Positions 36,044-44,006 of a stretch of DNA of 64,000 bases are shown here, in pieces. The stretch's first letter is position 1, and each line of letters opens with the position of its first letter. Made by a program: the position numbers and the translations under genes. The notes below the pieces were generated by a model. The model made no database searches. It had not been told where the DNA came from and saw only the letters and a program-made list of their open reading frames with translations. Source of the stretch: Chthoniobacterales bacterium. Lineage in GTDB: Bacteria; Verrucomicrobiota; Verrucomicrobiia; Chthoniobacterales; DASVRZ01. The DNA lies in the NCBI GenBank assembly GCA_039930045.1, contig JBDSQB010000003.1:1-64000 (forward strand), written 5' to 3'.

Positions 36044-37876
36044 CTATTGGGCGCGGACGAAGGCGGCGAGTTCGGTCGTAGTCTCGTAGTTGAGGAATGG
36101 CGTGATCAGATACACACCCGGAAAACGATCCAAGGCGGCGCGGCAGATGTCTTTTCCGAGTTCGACGCCTTTCTTTTTGCCCTCAGCGCCCTCCATCCCG
36201 CGCATGGTCTCGCGGACGTTGTCGGGAATGGAAATGCCGGGAACTTCGTTGTGCAGAAACTCGGTCTGGCGGCCATTCAATAATGGCCAGACTCCGGTGA
36301 AAATGGGGACATTGAGATGCGCGGTGCGGCGGTGCATTTCGGCCACGAGCGCCGTGTCGAAGACGGGCTGGGTCATGACGTAAGTGGCCCCGGCGGCGAT
36401 CTTGCGCTCGAGTCGGGCGACCTGGGCGTCGAGGTTTTTGGCGTTGGGATTGAAGGTGCAGCCCTGGACGAAATTGGTCTGCACCTTGATGCTTTTTCCG
36501 GCGTGATTGTAGCCTTCGTTGAGCCGGGCGATGATGCGCATGAGTTCGATGGAATTCACATCATAGACCGACGATGCTCCCGGGTGGTCGCCCACTTTCG
36601 CGGGGTCGCCGGTGAGCGGCAAAATGTGGCGGATGCCGAGGGCGGCGATGCCCATCAGCTCGCTTTGGAGTCCGAGCAAATTGCGGTCGCGGCAACTGAT
36701 GTGGAGTAGCGGCATGATGTCGAAACGCTCCTTCAGCAGCGCGCCGATGGAGACGTTGGCGACGCGCAGGATGGCGAGGGAATTGTCGGCCAAAGTGATG
36801 GCGTCGCTGCCAGCCTCGGTGAGTGCCTGGGCTCCGGCGAAATACTTGTCGAGATCGAGGGTTTTCGGAGGGTCGAGTTCGGTAACAATGACGGTTTTTC
36901 CGGCGGCGATCAGATCGAGCAAACTGGTTTCCTCTGAGTGCGCCTTGGCGGACGGACGCGGGGCCTCGGTGACGCGGACGACTATTTTTTGCGAGGCGGG
37001 TTGGAGTCCAATGAGGGCCTTCGAGAGCGCCGCGATGTGCTCGGGCCCGACGCCGCAGCAACCACCGATCAGTCGTGCGCCTTGGGCGGCAAATTCGCGT
37101 CCGGCAGTGGCGAAATACTCGGGCGACAAGCCATACAAATACTGGCCCTCGCGGTAGAGCGGATGCCCGGCATTGGGGAATGCACTGAGATTGAAGTCGA
37201 GCGGGATTTTTTCCAGCACGCGGATCATGGCGTGCGGGCCAGTGAGACAATTGAGACCCACGACGTCGGCTCCGGCGGCGGTCAGTTTGCGGAAGGCCTC
37301 GACGATGCTCAAACCCGATGTGAGGCGGCCTTCCTCGCTGCAAACCATCGAGCAGACGACAGGAACTCGACTGAGATTTTTACTGACTTCGAGTGCGAGA
37401 AGGATTTCGTCGAGGTGGAGAAATGTTTCGAGTTGGATCAGATCGACGCCGCCGTCGAGGAGCGCACTGATTTGATCCTGAAATACCGCCCGGCGATCCA
37501 CGTTTTGCTCGCGGATGGCCTCCGGGCTGAGTCCGATCGGACCCACCGAACCGGCGACGTAAGCGTTTTTGCCGAGCGCGGCGACCTTGGCGAGCCGGGC
37601 CGCATTCGTATTGAACTCAGCGACCCGGTTTTCCAGTCCAAAACGAGCGAGTCGCACAGCGTTGGCACCAAAGGAATTGGTCTCGATCACCCGGGCCCCG
37701 GCGGCGAGATAATCCGTGTGAATCCCGGAAATGAGCCCCGGCTCCGAGCAGACGAGTTCCTCGAAACAACCATCGACCAGCGCCCCGCGCGCCATGATCT
37801 CGGTGCCCATCGCGCCATCGCCGCAAAGCAGGCCGCTATTGAGTTCGTCGAGAAAATCCATGGGGGTGCAAGGCAA
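36044..37876 (-). CDS. Bifunctional homocysteine S-methyltransferase / methylenetetrahydrofolate reductase (YitJ type)
   Basis: This is a 610-residue cytosolic fusion. Residues 5-300 form the homocysteine-binding methyltransferase barrel with zinc ligands C210 (GLNCLTGP), C273 and C274 (GGCCGVGP). Residues 325-605 form a MetF-like FAD-dependent reductase (VTELDPPKTLDL..., HISCRDRNLLGLQSELMG, LPLTGDP). Such fusions link 5-methyl-THF production to methionine formation, as in Bacillus YitJ. It heads a three-gene minus-strand operon. No SAM riboswitch is recognisable in the 111-bp upstream gap. Confidence 0.93.
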   Translation of the reverse strand: MPCTPMDFLDELNSGLLCGDGAMGTEIMARGALVDGCFEELVCSEPGLISGIHTDYLAAGARVIETNSFGANAVRLARFGLENRVAEFNTNAARLAKVAALGKNAYVAGSVGPIGLSPEAIREQNVDRRAVFQDQISALLDGGVDLIQLETFLHLDEILLALEVSKNLSRVPVVCSMVCSEEGRLTSGLSIVEAFRKLTAAGADVVGLNCLTGPHAMIRVLEKIPLDFNLSAFPNAGHPLYREGQYLYGLSPEYFATAGREFAAQGARLIGGCCGVGPEHIAALSKALIGLQPASQKIVVRVTEAPRPSAKAHSEETSLLDLIAAGKTVIVTELDPPKTLDLDKYFAGAQALTEAGSDAITLADNSLAILRVANVSIGALLKERFDIMPLLHISCRDRNLLGLQSELMGIAALGIRHILPLTGDPAKVGDHPGASSVYDVNSIELMRIIARLNEGYNHAGKSIKVQTNFVQGCTFNPNAKNLDAQVARLERKIAAGATYVMTQPVFDTALVAEMHRRTAHLNVPIFTGVWPLLNGRQTEFLHNEVPGISIPDNVRETMRGMEGAEGKKKGVELGKDICRAALDRFPGVYLITPFLNYETTTELAAFVRAQ

Positions 37877-37987
37877 ACCGATTTGCCCGCTCTGCGCAAG
37901 CCGTTTGCGCGACCAGTCTATTTACAACGAGGTCAAATATGACCGGCCGTTGTTTACATCGCCTGGAGGCGGGGCTAAGAAACGCGC

Positions 37988-38671
37988 ATGCTTCTCCGCC
38001 TTCTGTTTCTCGGCCTGATTGGACTGCAACTCGCCTCTGCCGCCTCGCCGTCGCTGGTCATCATCGACGCCGGGCACGGGGGCAAGGACAGCGGCGGCCA
38101 TGGAAATGGGCTCATCGAAAAGCAACTCACGCTCGACACTGCGCTCCGGCTCCAGTCGAAGCTGACCCGGGCCGGGGTGAAATCCATCTTGCTGCGCAAC
38201 GCCGATTTTTTCATCGAACTCGACGACCGCGTGGCCATGGCGAATCGTTACCGGGGCCGCGACGCCGTGCTGGTCTCCATTCATTACAATGCGGTCGGCG
38301 GCAGCGAACCACACGGCGTGGAGACGTTTTTCTGGCGGCCCGATGCGACTGCGCTCGCGGCACGTATCCAGCGTCACGTCGCGAGTGAGGCGGGTCTGAG
38401 CAATATCGCGATTAACCGCCGCCGACTCCGGCTCACGCGCAATCCCGAGATTCCTGCGGTGCTGGTGGAGGGCGGTTACATGACCAATCCGTCGGAGGCG
38501 CGGCGGCTGGCGCAGGCCAAAACCCGCGACGCCATCGCTCAGGGCATCTGCGACGGCCTGCTGGAACTCCGCGAACGAGGCGAAGCCGGCATCCGGCGCG
38601 TGCCGGAGATTGCCAGTCCGCTCTCGCGCCCGACTGATCCGAAAGATGGCGGACGCCGCATTCGCATCTAA
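37988..38671 (+). CDS. N-acetylmuramoyl-L-alanine amidase (Amidase_3)
   Basis: This 227-residue exported zinc amidase cuts the bond between MurNAc and the stem peptide. The signal peptide is MLLRLLFLGLIGLQLASAA. Zinc ligands are H30 and E44 (DAGHGGKDSGGHGNGLIEKQ), a later His in SIHYNAVGG and the catalytic Glu in VLVEGGYMTNPSEA. Binding modules such as SPOR or LysM are absent. It diverges from the yitJ-like gene and converges on the OppC-like gene. Confidence 0.93.
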   Translation: MLLRLLFLGLIGLQLASAASPSLVIIDAGHGGKDSGGHGNGLIEKQLTLDTALRLQSKLTRAGVKSILLRNADFFIELDDRVAMANRYRGRDAVLVSIHYNAVGGSEPHGVETFFWRPDATALAARIQRHVASEAGLSNIAINRRRLRLTRNPEIPAVLVEGGYMTNPSEARRLAQAKTRDAIAQGICDGLLELRERGEAGIRRVPEIASPLSRPTDPKDGGRRIRI

Positions 38672-38679
38672 CTCGACTC

Positions 38680-39585
38680 TTATTTTTTCTCCCGAGGATC
38701 GAGGGCGTCGCGCAGGCCGTCGCCGAGGAAATTCAGCGCGAGCAGGGTGAGTGACATCGCGACGGCGGGAAAAACGAGGAGCCACCAGTTGGATTTGATC
38801 GGGTTGATGGTTTGCGCGCCTTCCGCCAGGAGTGTACCCCAACTCGCCTGTGGCGCCTGCACGCCGAGGCCGAGGAAGGAGAGAAACGATTCATCCAGAA
38901 TGACCGCCGGAATGGTGAGCGTGACGTAAATGAGGATGACGCCCAGCAAGTTGGGAAAGATGTGGCGTAGGACGATGCGGAAGTTGGTCTGCCCGAGGGC
39001 GCGGGCGGCGAGGACGAATTGTTGGGACTTCAGCGCGAGGACTTGGCCGCGAACGATGCGGGCCATGGTGAGCCATTCGATGGCCCCGAGCGAGACGATG
39101 AGGATGAGAATTTTTGAGTAGCCGACGAGAGAATCCAGGTGCCAGCCGATGAGCCATTGCTTCAAAAAAGTGTCGAAGCTGCTGATGGCGATGAGGATGA
39201 AAACCAGCCGCGGGATGGCGTAGAGAATATCGACGAAACGCATCATGGCGGAGTCGATTTTGCCGCCTTTGTAGCCGGAGATCATGCCGTAAGTCGTGCC
39301 GATGACGAACGAAACGAGCGCACCAAAAACGCCGACCACGAGCGAGATGCGCGCGCCCTCCAGCGTGTGATAGAGCACGTCGCGTCCATTTAAGTCGGTG
39401 CCGAAAGGATGCTCGCGGGACGGTGGGGAAAACTGAGCCGCGCTGGTGCCAGCCATGCGCTCAGGAAAAACGAAAATGCCGAGCACAGCGGCGAGCAGGA
39501 CGAAGCTCAGGAGCACCACGGAGGCGACCACTTTCGGATCGCGCCGCAGCCGTTGCCAGGCGCCGGGAGTGGGGAGGCGGTTCAT
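38680..39585 (-). CDS. OppC/DppC-type ABC transporter permease
   Basis: This 301-residue inner-membrane permease has a start (MNRLPTPGAWQRLRRDPKVV) that overlaps the OppB-like stop by 4 bp; the longer open frame upstream is only the antisense/out-of-frame part of oppB. Six TM segments are preceded by the family's N-terminal hydrophobic helix, and the EAA loop reads FVLAARALGQTNFRIVLRHIFPN. It forms the peptide/nickel/oligosaccharide-type channel with the upstream partner. Neither a binding protein nor ATPases are in the window. Confidence 0.92.
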   Translation of the reverse strand: MNRLPTPGAWQRLRRDPKVVASVVLLSFVLLAAVLGIFVFPERMAGTSAAQFSPPSREHPFGTDLNGRDVLYHTLEGARISLVVGVFGALVSFVIGTTYGMISGYKGGKIDSAMMRFVDILYAIPRLVFILIAISSFDTFLKQWLIGWHLDSLVGYSKILILIVSLGAIEWLTMARIVRGQVLALKSQQFVLAARALGQTNFRIVLRHIFPNLLGVILIYVTLTIPAVILDESFLSFLGLGVQAPQASWGTLLAEGAQTINPIKSNWWLLVFPAVAMSLTLLALNFLGDGLRDALDPREKK

Positions 39586-40577
39586 TGGAGCGTGATGCGT
39601 TTGTCGAGAACGCCGTAAAGAATGTCCACGAGGAGGTTCATCAGCACGAGCAGCGTGCAGTAAACGATGGTGACGCCGCCGAGTAGAAAAGCGTCGCCGT
39701 TCAAGATGGAATTGACGAAAAACCGGCCCGATCCGGGTACGTTGTAGATCGTTTCCACCACGATCGAGCCGGTGAGAAGATTCGCGGTGAGCGGTCCGAA
39801 AAACGAGACGACCGGCAGCACGGCGATCTGGAGGGCGTGTTTCCAGACGACTTGCACCTCGCTCAGGCCCTTGGCCTTGGCGGTGCGAATGTAATCCTGG
39901 CTGAGCACTTCGAGCATGGAGCCGCGCATGAGACGCGCGATGTAGGCCGCATACGGCAGCGCGAGCGTGAGCACGGGGAGAATCCAGCTTTGCCAGCCGG
40001 TCCAGCCGCCCACCGGGAGCCATTTCAGCCAAAAGCAGAAGATCAAAATGAGAATCGGCCCCGTGACAAATGCCGGCAACGAGATTGCGACCAAAGCCAG
40101 TAACATCGACGCGCTGTCGGCGATCTGATGCTGCCGCATGGCGGCGTAAGCCCCAAGGGAAACGCCGGTGAACGCGGCCACGATCAGAGCCAGACTCCCG
40201 AGCGTCGCCGAGACGGGGAGCGATTGCGCGAGGATTTCGTTCACCGTGCGGTTGCGATATTTGAGAGACAGCCGGAAGTCGCCCTTCGCCACGTCGGCTA
40301 GATAGTCGCCAAGCTGCTGGCAGAGCGAGCCAAATTTCCCCCAGGATTGCTGCGCAGCCGGGCTGAGGCCGAGGCTTTGGGCGTGAGTTACAGCCCAATC
40401 ACGACCATCGGCGCCATCGAGTTTGTATTTGCGGAGGAGCGCCTCCTCGACGGCCTTGGGGATTTTCTTTTCCTTGTCGAACGGCCCTCCGGGTTTGATC
40501 CGAATCAGAAAAAACGTGATCGTGATCACACTCAGCAGCACCGGGATAAGGAGTAGCAGGCGGCGAAGGATGAACAT
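39582..40577 (-). CDS. OppB/DppB-type ABC transporter permease
   Basis: This 331-residue permease starts at MFILRRLLLLIPVLLSVITI, the normal OppB beginning; an in-frame ATG 23 codons upstream adds an unlikely leader. It has the FFLIRIKPGGPFDKEK loop and an EAA motif in YIRTAKAKGLSEVQVVWKHALQ. It has a longer first periplasmic loop (about 32-110) than most, as in YejB-like members. Translationally coupled to the OppC-like gene. Confidence 0.92.
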   Translation of the reverse strand: MFILRRLLLLIPVLLSVITITFFLIRIKPGGPFDKEKKIPKAVEEALLRKYKLDGADGRDWAVTHAQSLGLSPAAQQSWGKFGSLCQQLGDYLADVAKGDFRLSLKYRNRTVNEILAQSLPVSATLGSLALIVAAFTGVSLGAYAAMRQHQIADSASMLLALVAISLPAFVTGPILILIFCFWLKWLPVGGWTGWQSWILPVLTLALPYAAYIARLMRGSMLEVLSQDYIRTAKAKGLSEVQVVWKHALQIAVLPVVSFFGPLTANLLTGSIVVETIYNVPGSGRFFVNSILNGDAFLLGGVTIVYCTLLVLMNLLVDILYGVLDKRITLQ

Positions 40578-40700
40578 GACCGCCGCCAGCATCGGCAAAG
40601 CTCCAGATTTGTCAGCAAGAAAAAAGAATGAATCCGCCAGCCGCACTCAGTCGAAAAGTGGGTTGTCGATGTCTGCCATTTTGAGCTAGCCTCCACCTCC

Positions 40701-41198
40701 ATGATCGATGACGTGCCTCCATCCTTGATAAACGAACTCATCGCCATGCATCTGCCATCCATCGATCCCTCCAGCGTCGTCGCGCCGCCGGCCGCAGTGC
40801 GCGAGGAGCTTTTCGAGAAACTGTTTCCGCCGGAGAAAGTCGGCGACTTTTTGCGTCAGATCCCGGGCGTCAACAGCCAGGCGGTCGTCGTCTCGGACAT
40901 CGAGGGACTCATCGAATGGGTCAGCCCTGCCTTTAGCCGGATGTGCGGTTATACCCTCGGCGAACTTCGCGGCAACAAAGCCGGGAAAATGCTCCAGGGC
41001 GCGGATACCGATCCGGCTGCGGTAGAGACGCTTCGCAATGCCATCCGCGAGCGGCGTCCGGCTCACGCGCAACTGATAAATTACAGCAAGGACGGCGAAC
41101 GCTACGAGGTGGACATTGAGCTCTCGCCGACGTTCGCTGCCGACGGGAGTTGCACAGGATTCATCGCGCTGGAAAAGGAAGTCGGACAGGTCGCCTAG
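40701..41198 (+). CDS. Stand-alone PAS-domain protein
   Basis: In this 165-residue cytosolic protein, residues 1-55 are a helical N-terminal extension. Residues 58-160 form one PAS domain (QAVVVSDIEGLIEWVSPAFSRMCGYTLGELRGNKAGKMLQGADTDP..., then NYSKDGERYEVDIELSP). It resembles the LOV-like PAS subclass but lacks the photoactive Cys, since the GRNCRFLQG position reads GNKAGKMLQG. With no output domain it probably acts by protein-protein contact. It diverges from oppB and lies 70 bp before ileS. Confidence 0.85.
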   Translation: MIDDVPPSLINELIAMHLPSIDPSSVVAPPAAVREELFEKLFPPEKVGDFLRQIPGVNSQAVVVSDIEGLIEWVSPAFSRMCGYTLGELRGNKAGKMLQGADTDPAAVETLRNAIRERRPAHAQLINYSKDGERYEVDIELSPTFAADGSCTGFIALEKEVGQVA

Positions 41199-41268
41199 TT
41201 GAAACTGGCCGCTTGGCAACCCCCGGCGGGCGTTGTAGTTTCGACGCCCCAGTTTTGACCCTTAGCCG

Positions 41269-43941
41269 ATGAATTACAAAGACACGCTCAATCTCCCGAA
41301 AACCGATTTCCCGATGAAGGCCGGGCTCACCACCCGGGAGCCGGAAATGCTGGCCCAGTGGACTTCCATCGGACTCTACGAGCGCATTCAGGAGGCGCGA
41401 AAAGATGCGCCCGCATTCGTCCTGCACGACGGCCCGCCGTTCGCCAATGGCGACGTTCACATGGGCACCGCAATGAACAAGGTGCTGAAGGATTTCATCG
41501 TCAAATCGAAGACCATGAGCGGCTTTCGCGCCCCGTATGTGCCGGGCTGGGATTGCCACGGTCTGCCCATTGAATTCAAAGTCGTCAAGGAATCGCGCGA
41601 TCTTTCGCCCGTGGAAATCCGCAAACGCTCGGAAGATTACGCCCGCAAATACGTGGACATCCAGCGCGGGCAATTTCAGCGTCTCGGCATTCTCGGCGAC
41701 TGGCAAAATCCGTATCTCACCCTCGACCCGGCCTACGAAGCCGACATCATGCGTTCCTTCGCGACCTTCGTGGAAAAAGGGCTCGTCTATCAGGCGAAAA
41801 AACCCGTCCTCTGGAGCACCGGCGCGCAAACTGCCCTGGCCGAAGCCGAGGTGGAATACGCCGACCGCACGGACCCGGCGATCTATGTGAAGTTTCCGAT
41901 GGTAGAACAAGCTTCCAGCTTGGTCATCTGGACCACGACTCCTTGGACGCTGCCGGCGAACGTCGCGATCGCAGTGCATCCTCGACAGGAATACGTTCTT
42001 TCCGAAACTGATTCGGGTGAGACTTTAATCGTGGCGCGTCCATTGTTAGAAGTGTTTCAAACGGAAACCGGCATCCGCTTCATTCGCGAAATCGCCAGCT
42101 TCACCGGGGATCAACTCGCCGGAATGGAAGCGCGTCATCCGTTTTTAGAGCGGACTTCCAAAGTAATCACCGCCGACTTCGTCACCACCGACACCGGCAC
42201 CGGAGCCGTCCACATCGCGCCCGGCCATGGCGCGGACGATTACGTCGCTGGAAAACAGAACGGACTTCCAATCCTATCACCCGTCGATGATCGCGGGCAT
42301 CTCACCGAGGAAGCGGGCGTTCCGGCGCTCACCGGCAAATACGTTTTCGCCGCGAACCCCATTGTCATCGAACTCCTTCGCGAGCGCGGCGCGTTGTTAG
42401 CAGAGCAGAAATACACCCACAGTTATCCGCATTGCTGGCGCTCGAAAACGCCTATCGTCTTCCGCGCTGTCGAGCAATTTTTCATCCGTATCGACGCCAT
42501 CCGCGCCGACGCTTTGGCCGCCATCGACACCGTCCAATGGATTCCAGCCTGGGGCCGCAACCGCATTGCCGGAACCGTCGAGGCGCGCCCCGATTGGTGC
42601 ATCTCGCGCCAGCGCACCTGGGGCGTGCCGCTACCGGTTTTCTATGATGAAACCGGCGCGCCGCTGCTCGATGCTAACATCGCCCGCCAAGTCGCCGATC
42701 TCGTGGAAAAACAGGGGACTAACATTTGGTTCGAGAAGTCCGATGCCGAATGGGCCGCGATGTTAGATCTGCCTCCTAACACCACGCGCCGCAACGACAC
42801 GCTCGACGTCTGGATCGACTCCGGCACGAGTCATCAGGCCGTGTTGAAACGCAGACCCGAACTCCATTTCCCTGCCGACATGTATATCGAGGGCACCGAC
42901 CAGCATCGCGGTTGGTTTCAGTCTTCGCTGCTAACATCCGTCGCCATCGAAGGTTGCGCGCCCTATTTAGCCGTCGCTACCAATGGATTCGTCGTCGATA
43001 CCGATGGAAAAAAAATCTCCAAGTCCTCCGACTACAAGAAGCCGATGGACGCGAAGTATTTCGTCGAAAAACATGGAGCCGACATTGTCCGTCTCTGGGT
43101 GAGCAGCGTGAACTATTCCGACGAAGTTCCCTTCGGCGAAGAAATCTTCACCCGCGTCGCCGACACCTACCGGCGGATTCGCAATACGCTGCGAATCCTT
43201 CTCGCCAACCTCTCCGATTTTGATGTTAGTCGCGATGCCGTTCCTAACAACGAACTAACCTTCGTCGATCGCTGGGCTCTCAGCCGTCTTGGACATGTCG
43301 TGAGCGAGTGTCGCGAAGGTTATGCCGCGTATGATTTCCGCCGCGTCTATCATAGCTTGAATCAATTCTGCGCCGTCGATCTCAGCAGTCTCTACGTTGA
43401 TATCACGAAGGACCGCGTCTATTGCGACGCCATCGATTCCGACCGCCGCCGCAGCACGCAAACCGTGATGCATCGGACTTTCAACGCACTCTGCCGCTTG
43501 TTAGCACCGATCCTCGCCTACACCGCCGACGAAGCTTGGACACATGCTGGAAATCAGGAATCCGTCCACTTAACCTTGCTGCCCGAAGTGGCTGATTATC
43601 CAGTGGATGCCGCCGTCGAAGCCGAGGCTGAGAAACTCATGCAACTCCGCTCGCTCGTCGCCCAAGGGATCGAGGCGCAGCGCCAGGAAAAAATTATCGG
43701 TAACGCGCTCGAAGCCCACGTCGAAGTCAGTCTTCCCGCCGCCGAATCGCCACAGATCGACCATGATGAAATCGAGGAATTCCTCATCCTCAGCGACCTC
43801 GTTCTAACCGTCGGCGAGCGCCATTCGACTGTTACTCGAACCAGTTCTTCCCGCTGCGAACGCTGCTGGCGTCACCGCCCCACAGTCGGCTCTAACTCGA
43901 CTCACCCCGAGCTGTGCGCCCGCTGCGCGGAAGTCGTTTAG
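41269..43941 (+). CDS. ileS: Isoleucyl-tRNA synthetase
   Basis: This 890-residue class I aminoacyl-tRNA synthetase of bacterial type has a HIGH-like motif H64-M-G-T (NGDVHMGTAMN), KISKS at 582-586, the editing domain (about 185-390, with WTTTPWTLPANV) and a C-terminal zinc knuckle with four Cys (CERCWRHRP...CARC). A small palindrome at 41908-41922 adds an unusual EQASSL stretch near residue 214. The 3' two-thirds is dense in CTAACA/TGTTAG words while the first 770 bp has none. Confidence 0.97.
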   Translation: MNYKDTLNLPKTDFPMKAGLTTREPEMLAQWTSIGLYERIQEARKDAPAFVLHDGPPFANGDVHMGTAMNKVLKDFIVKSKTMSGFRAPYVPGWDCHGLPIEFKVVKESRDLSPVEIRKRSEDYARKYVDIQRGQFQRLGILGDWQNPYLTLDPAYEADIMRSFATFVEKGLVYQAKKPVLWSTGAQTALAEAEVEYADRTDPAIYVKFPMVEQASSLVIWTTTPWTLPANVAIAVHPRQEYVLSETDSGETLIVARPLLEVFQTETGIRFIREIASFTGDQLAGMEARHPFLERTSKVITADFVTTDTGTGAVHIAPGHGADDYVAGKQNGLPILSPVDDRGHLTEEAGVPALTGKYVFAANPIVIELLRERGALLAEQKYTHSYPHCWRSKTPIVFRAVEQFFIRIDAIRADALAAIDTVQWIPAWGRNRIAGTVEARPDWCISRQRTWGVPLPVFYDETGAPLLDANIARQVADLVEKQGTNIWFEKSDAEWAAMLDLPPNTTRRNDTLDVWIDSGTSHQAVLKRRPELHFPADMYIEGTDQHRGWFQSSLLTSVAIEGCAPYLAVATNGFVVDTDGKKISKSSDYKKPMDAKYFVEKHGADIVRLWVSSVNYSDEVPFGEEIFTRVADTYRRIRNTLRILLANLSDFDVSRDAVPNNELTFVDRWALSRLGHVVSECREGYAAYDFRRVYHSLNQFCAVDLSSLYVDITKDRVYCDAIDSDRRRSTQTVMHRTFNALCRLLAPILAYTADEAWTHAGNQESVHLTLLPEVADYPVDAAVEAEAEKLMQLRSLVAQGIEAQRQEKIIGNALEAHVEVSLPAAESPQIDHDEIEEFLILSDLVLTVGERHSTVTRTSSSRCERCWRHRPTVGSNSTHPELCARCAEVV

Positions 43942-44006
43942 ACGATTCGCCGCGCAGACGGACAAATTCCATTTGTGCGCATATCTTTTGGGGCGAGCGT
44001 CGCATC

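Noticed and set aside
37877-37987. SAM riboswitch before the YitJ-type gene
   Set aside because: Too short and lacking the conserved SAM-I/II/IV elements; only a small GC hairpin is present.
39586-40398. N-terminal extension of the OppC-like frame to 40398
   Set aside because: The extra residues are the out-of-frame part of oppB; the real start at 39585 overlaps the oppB stop by 4 bp.
40850-41100. LOV photoreceptor
   Set aside because: The flavin-binding cysteine motif is missing.
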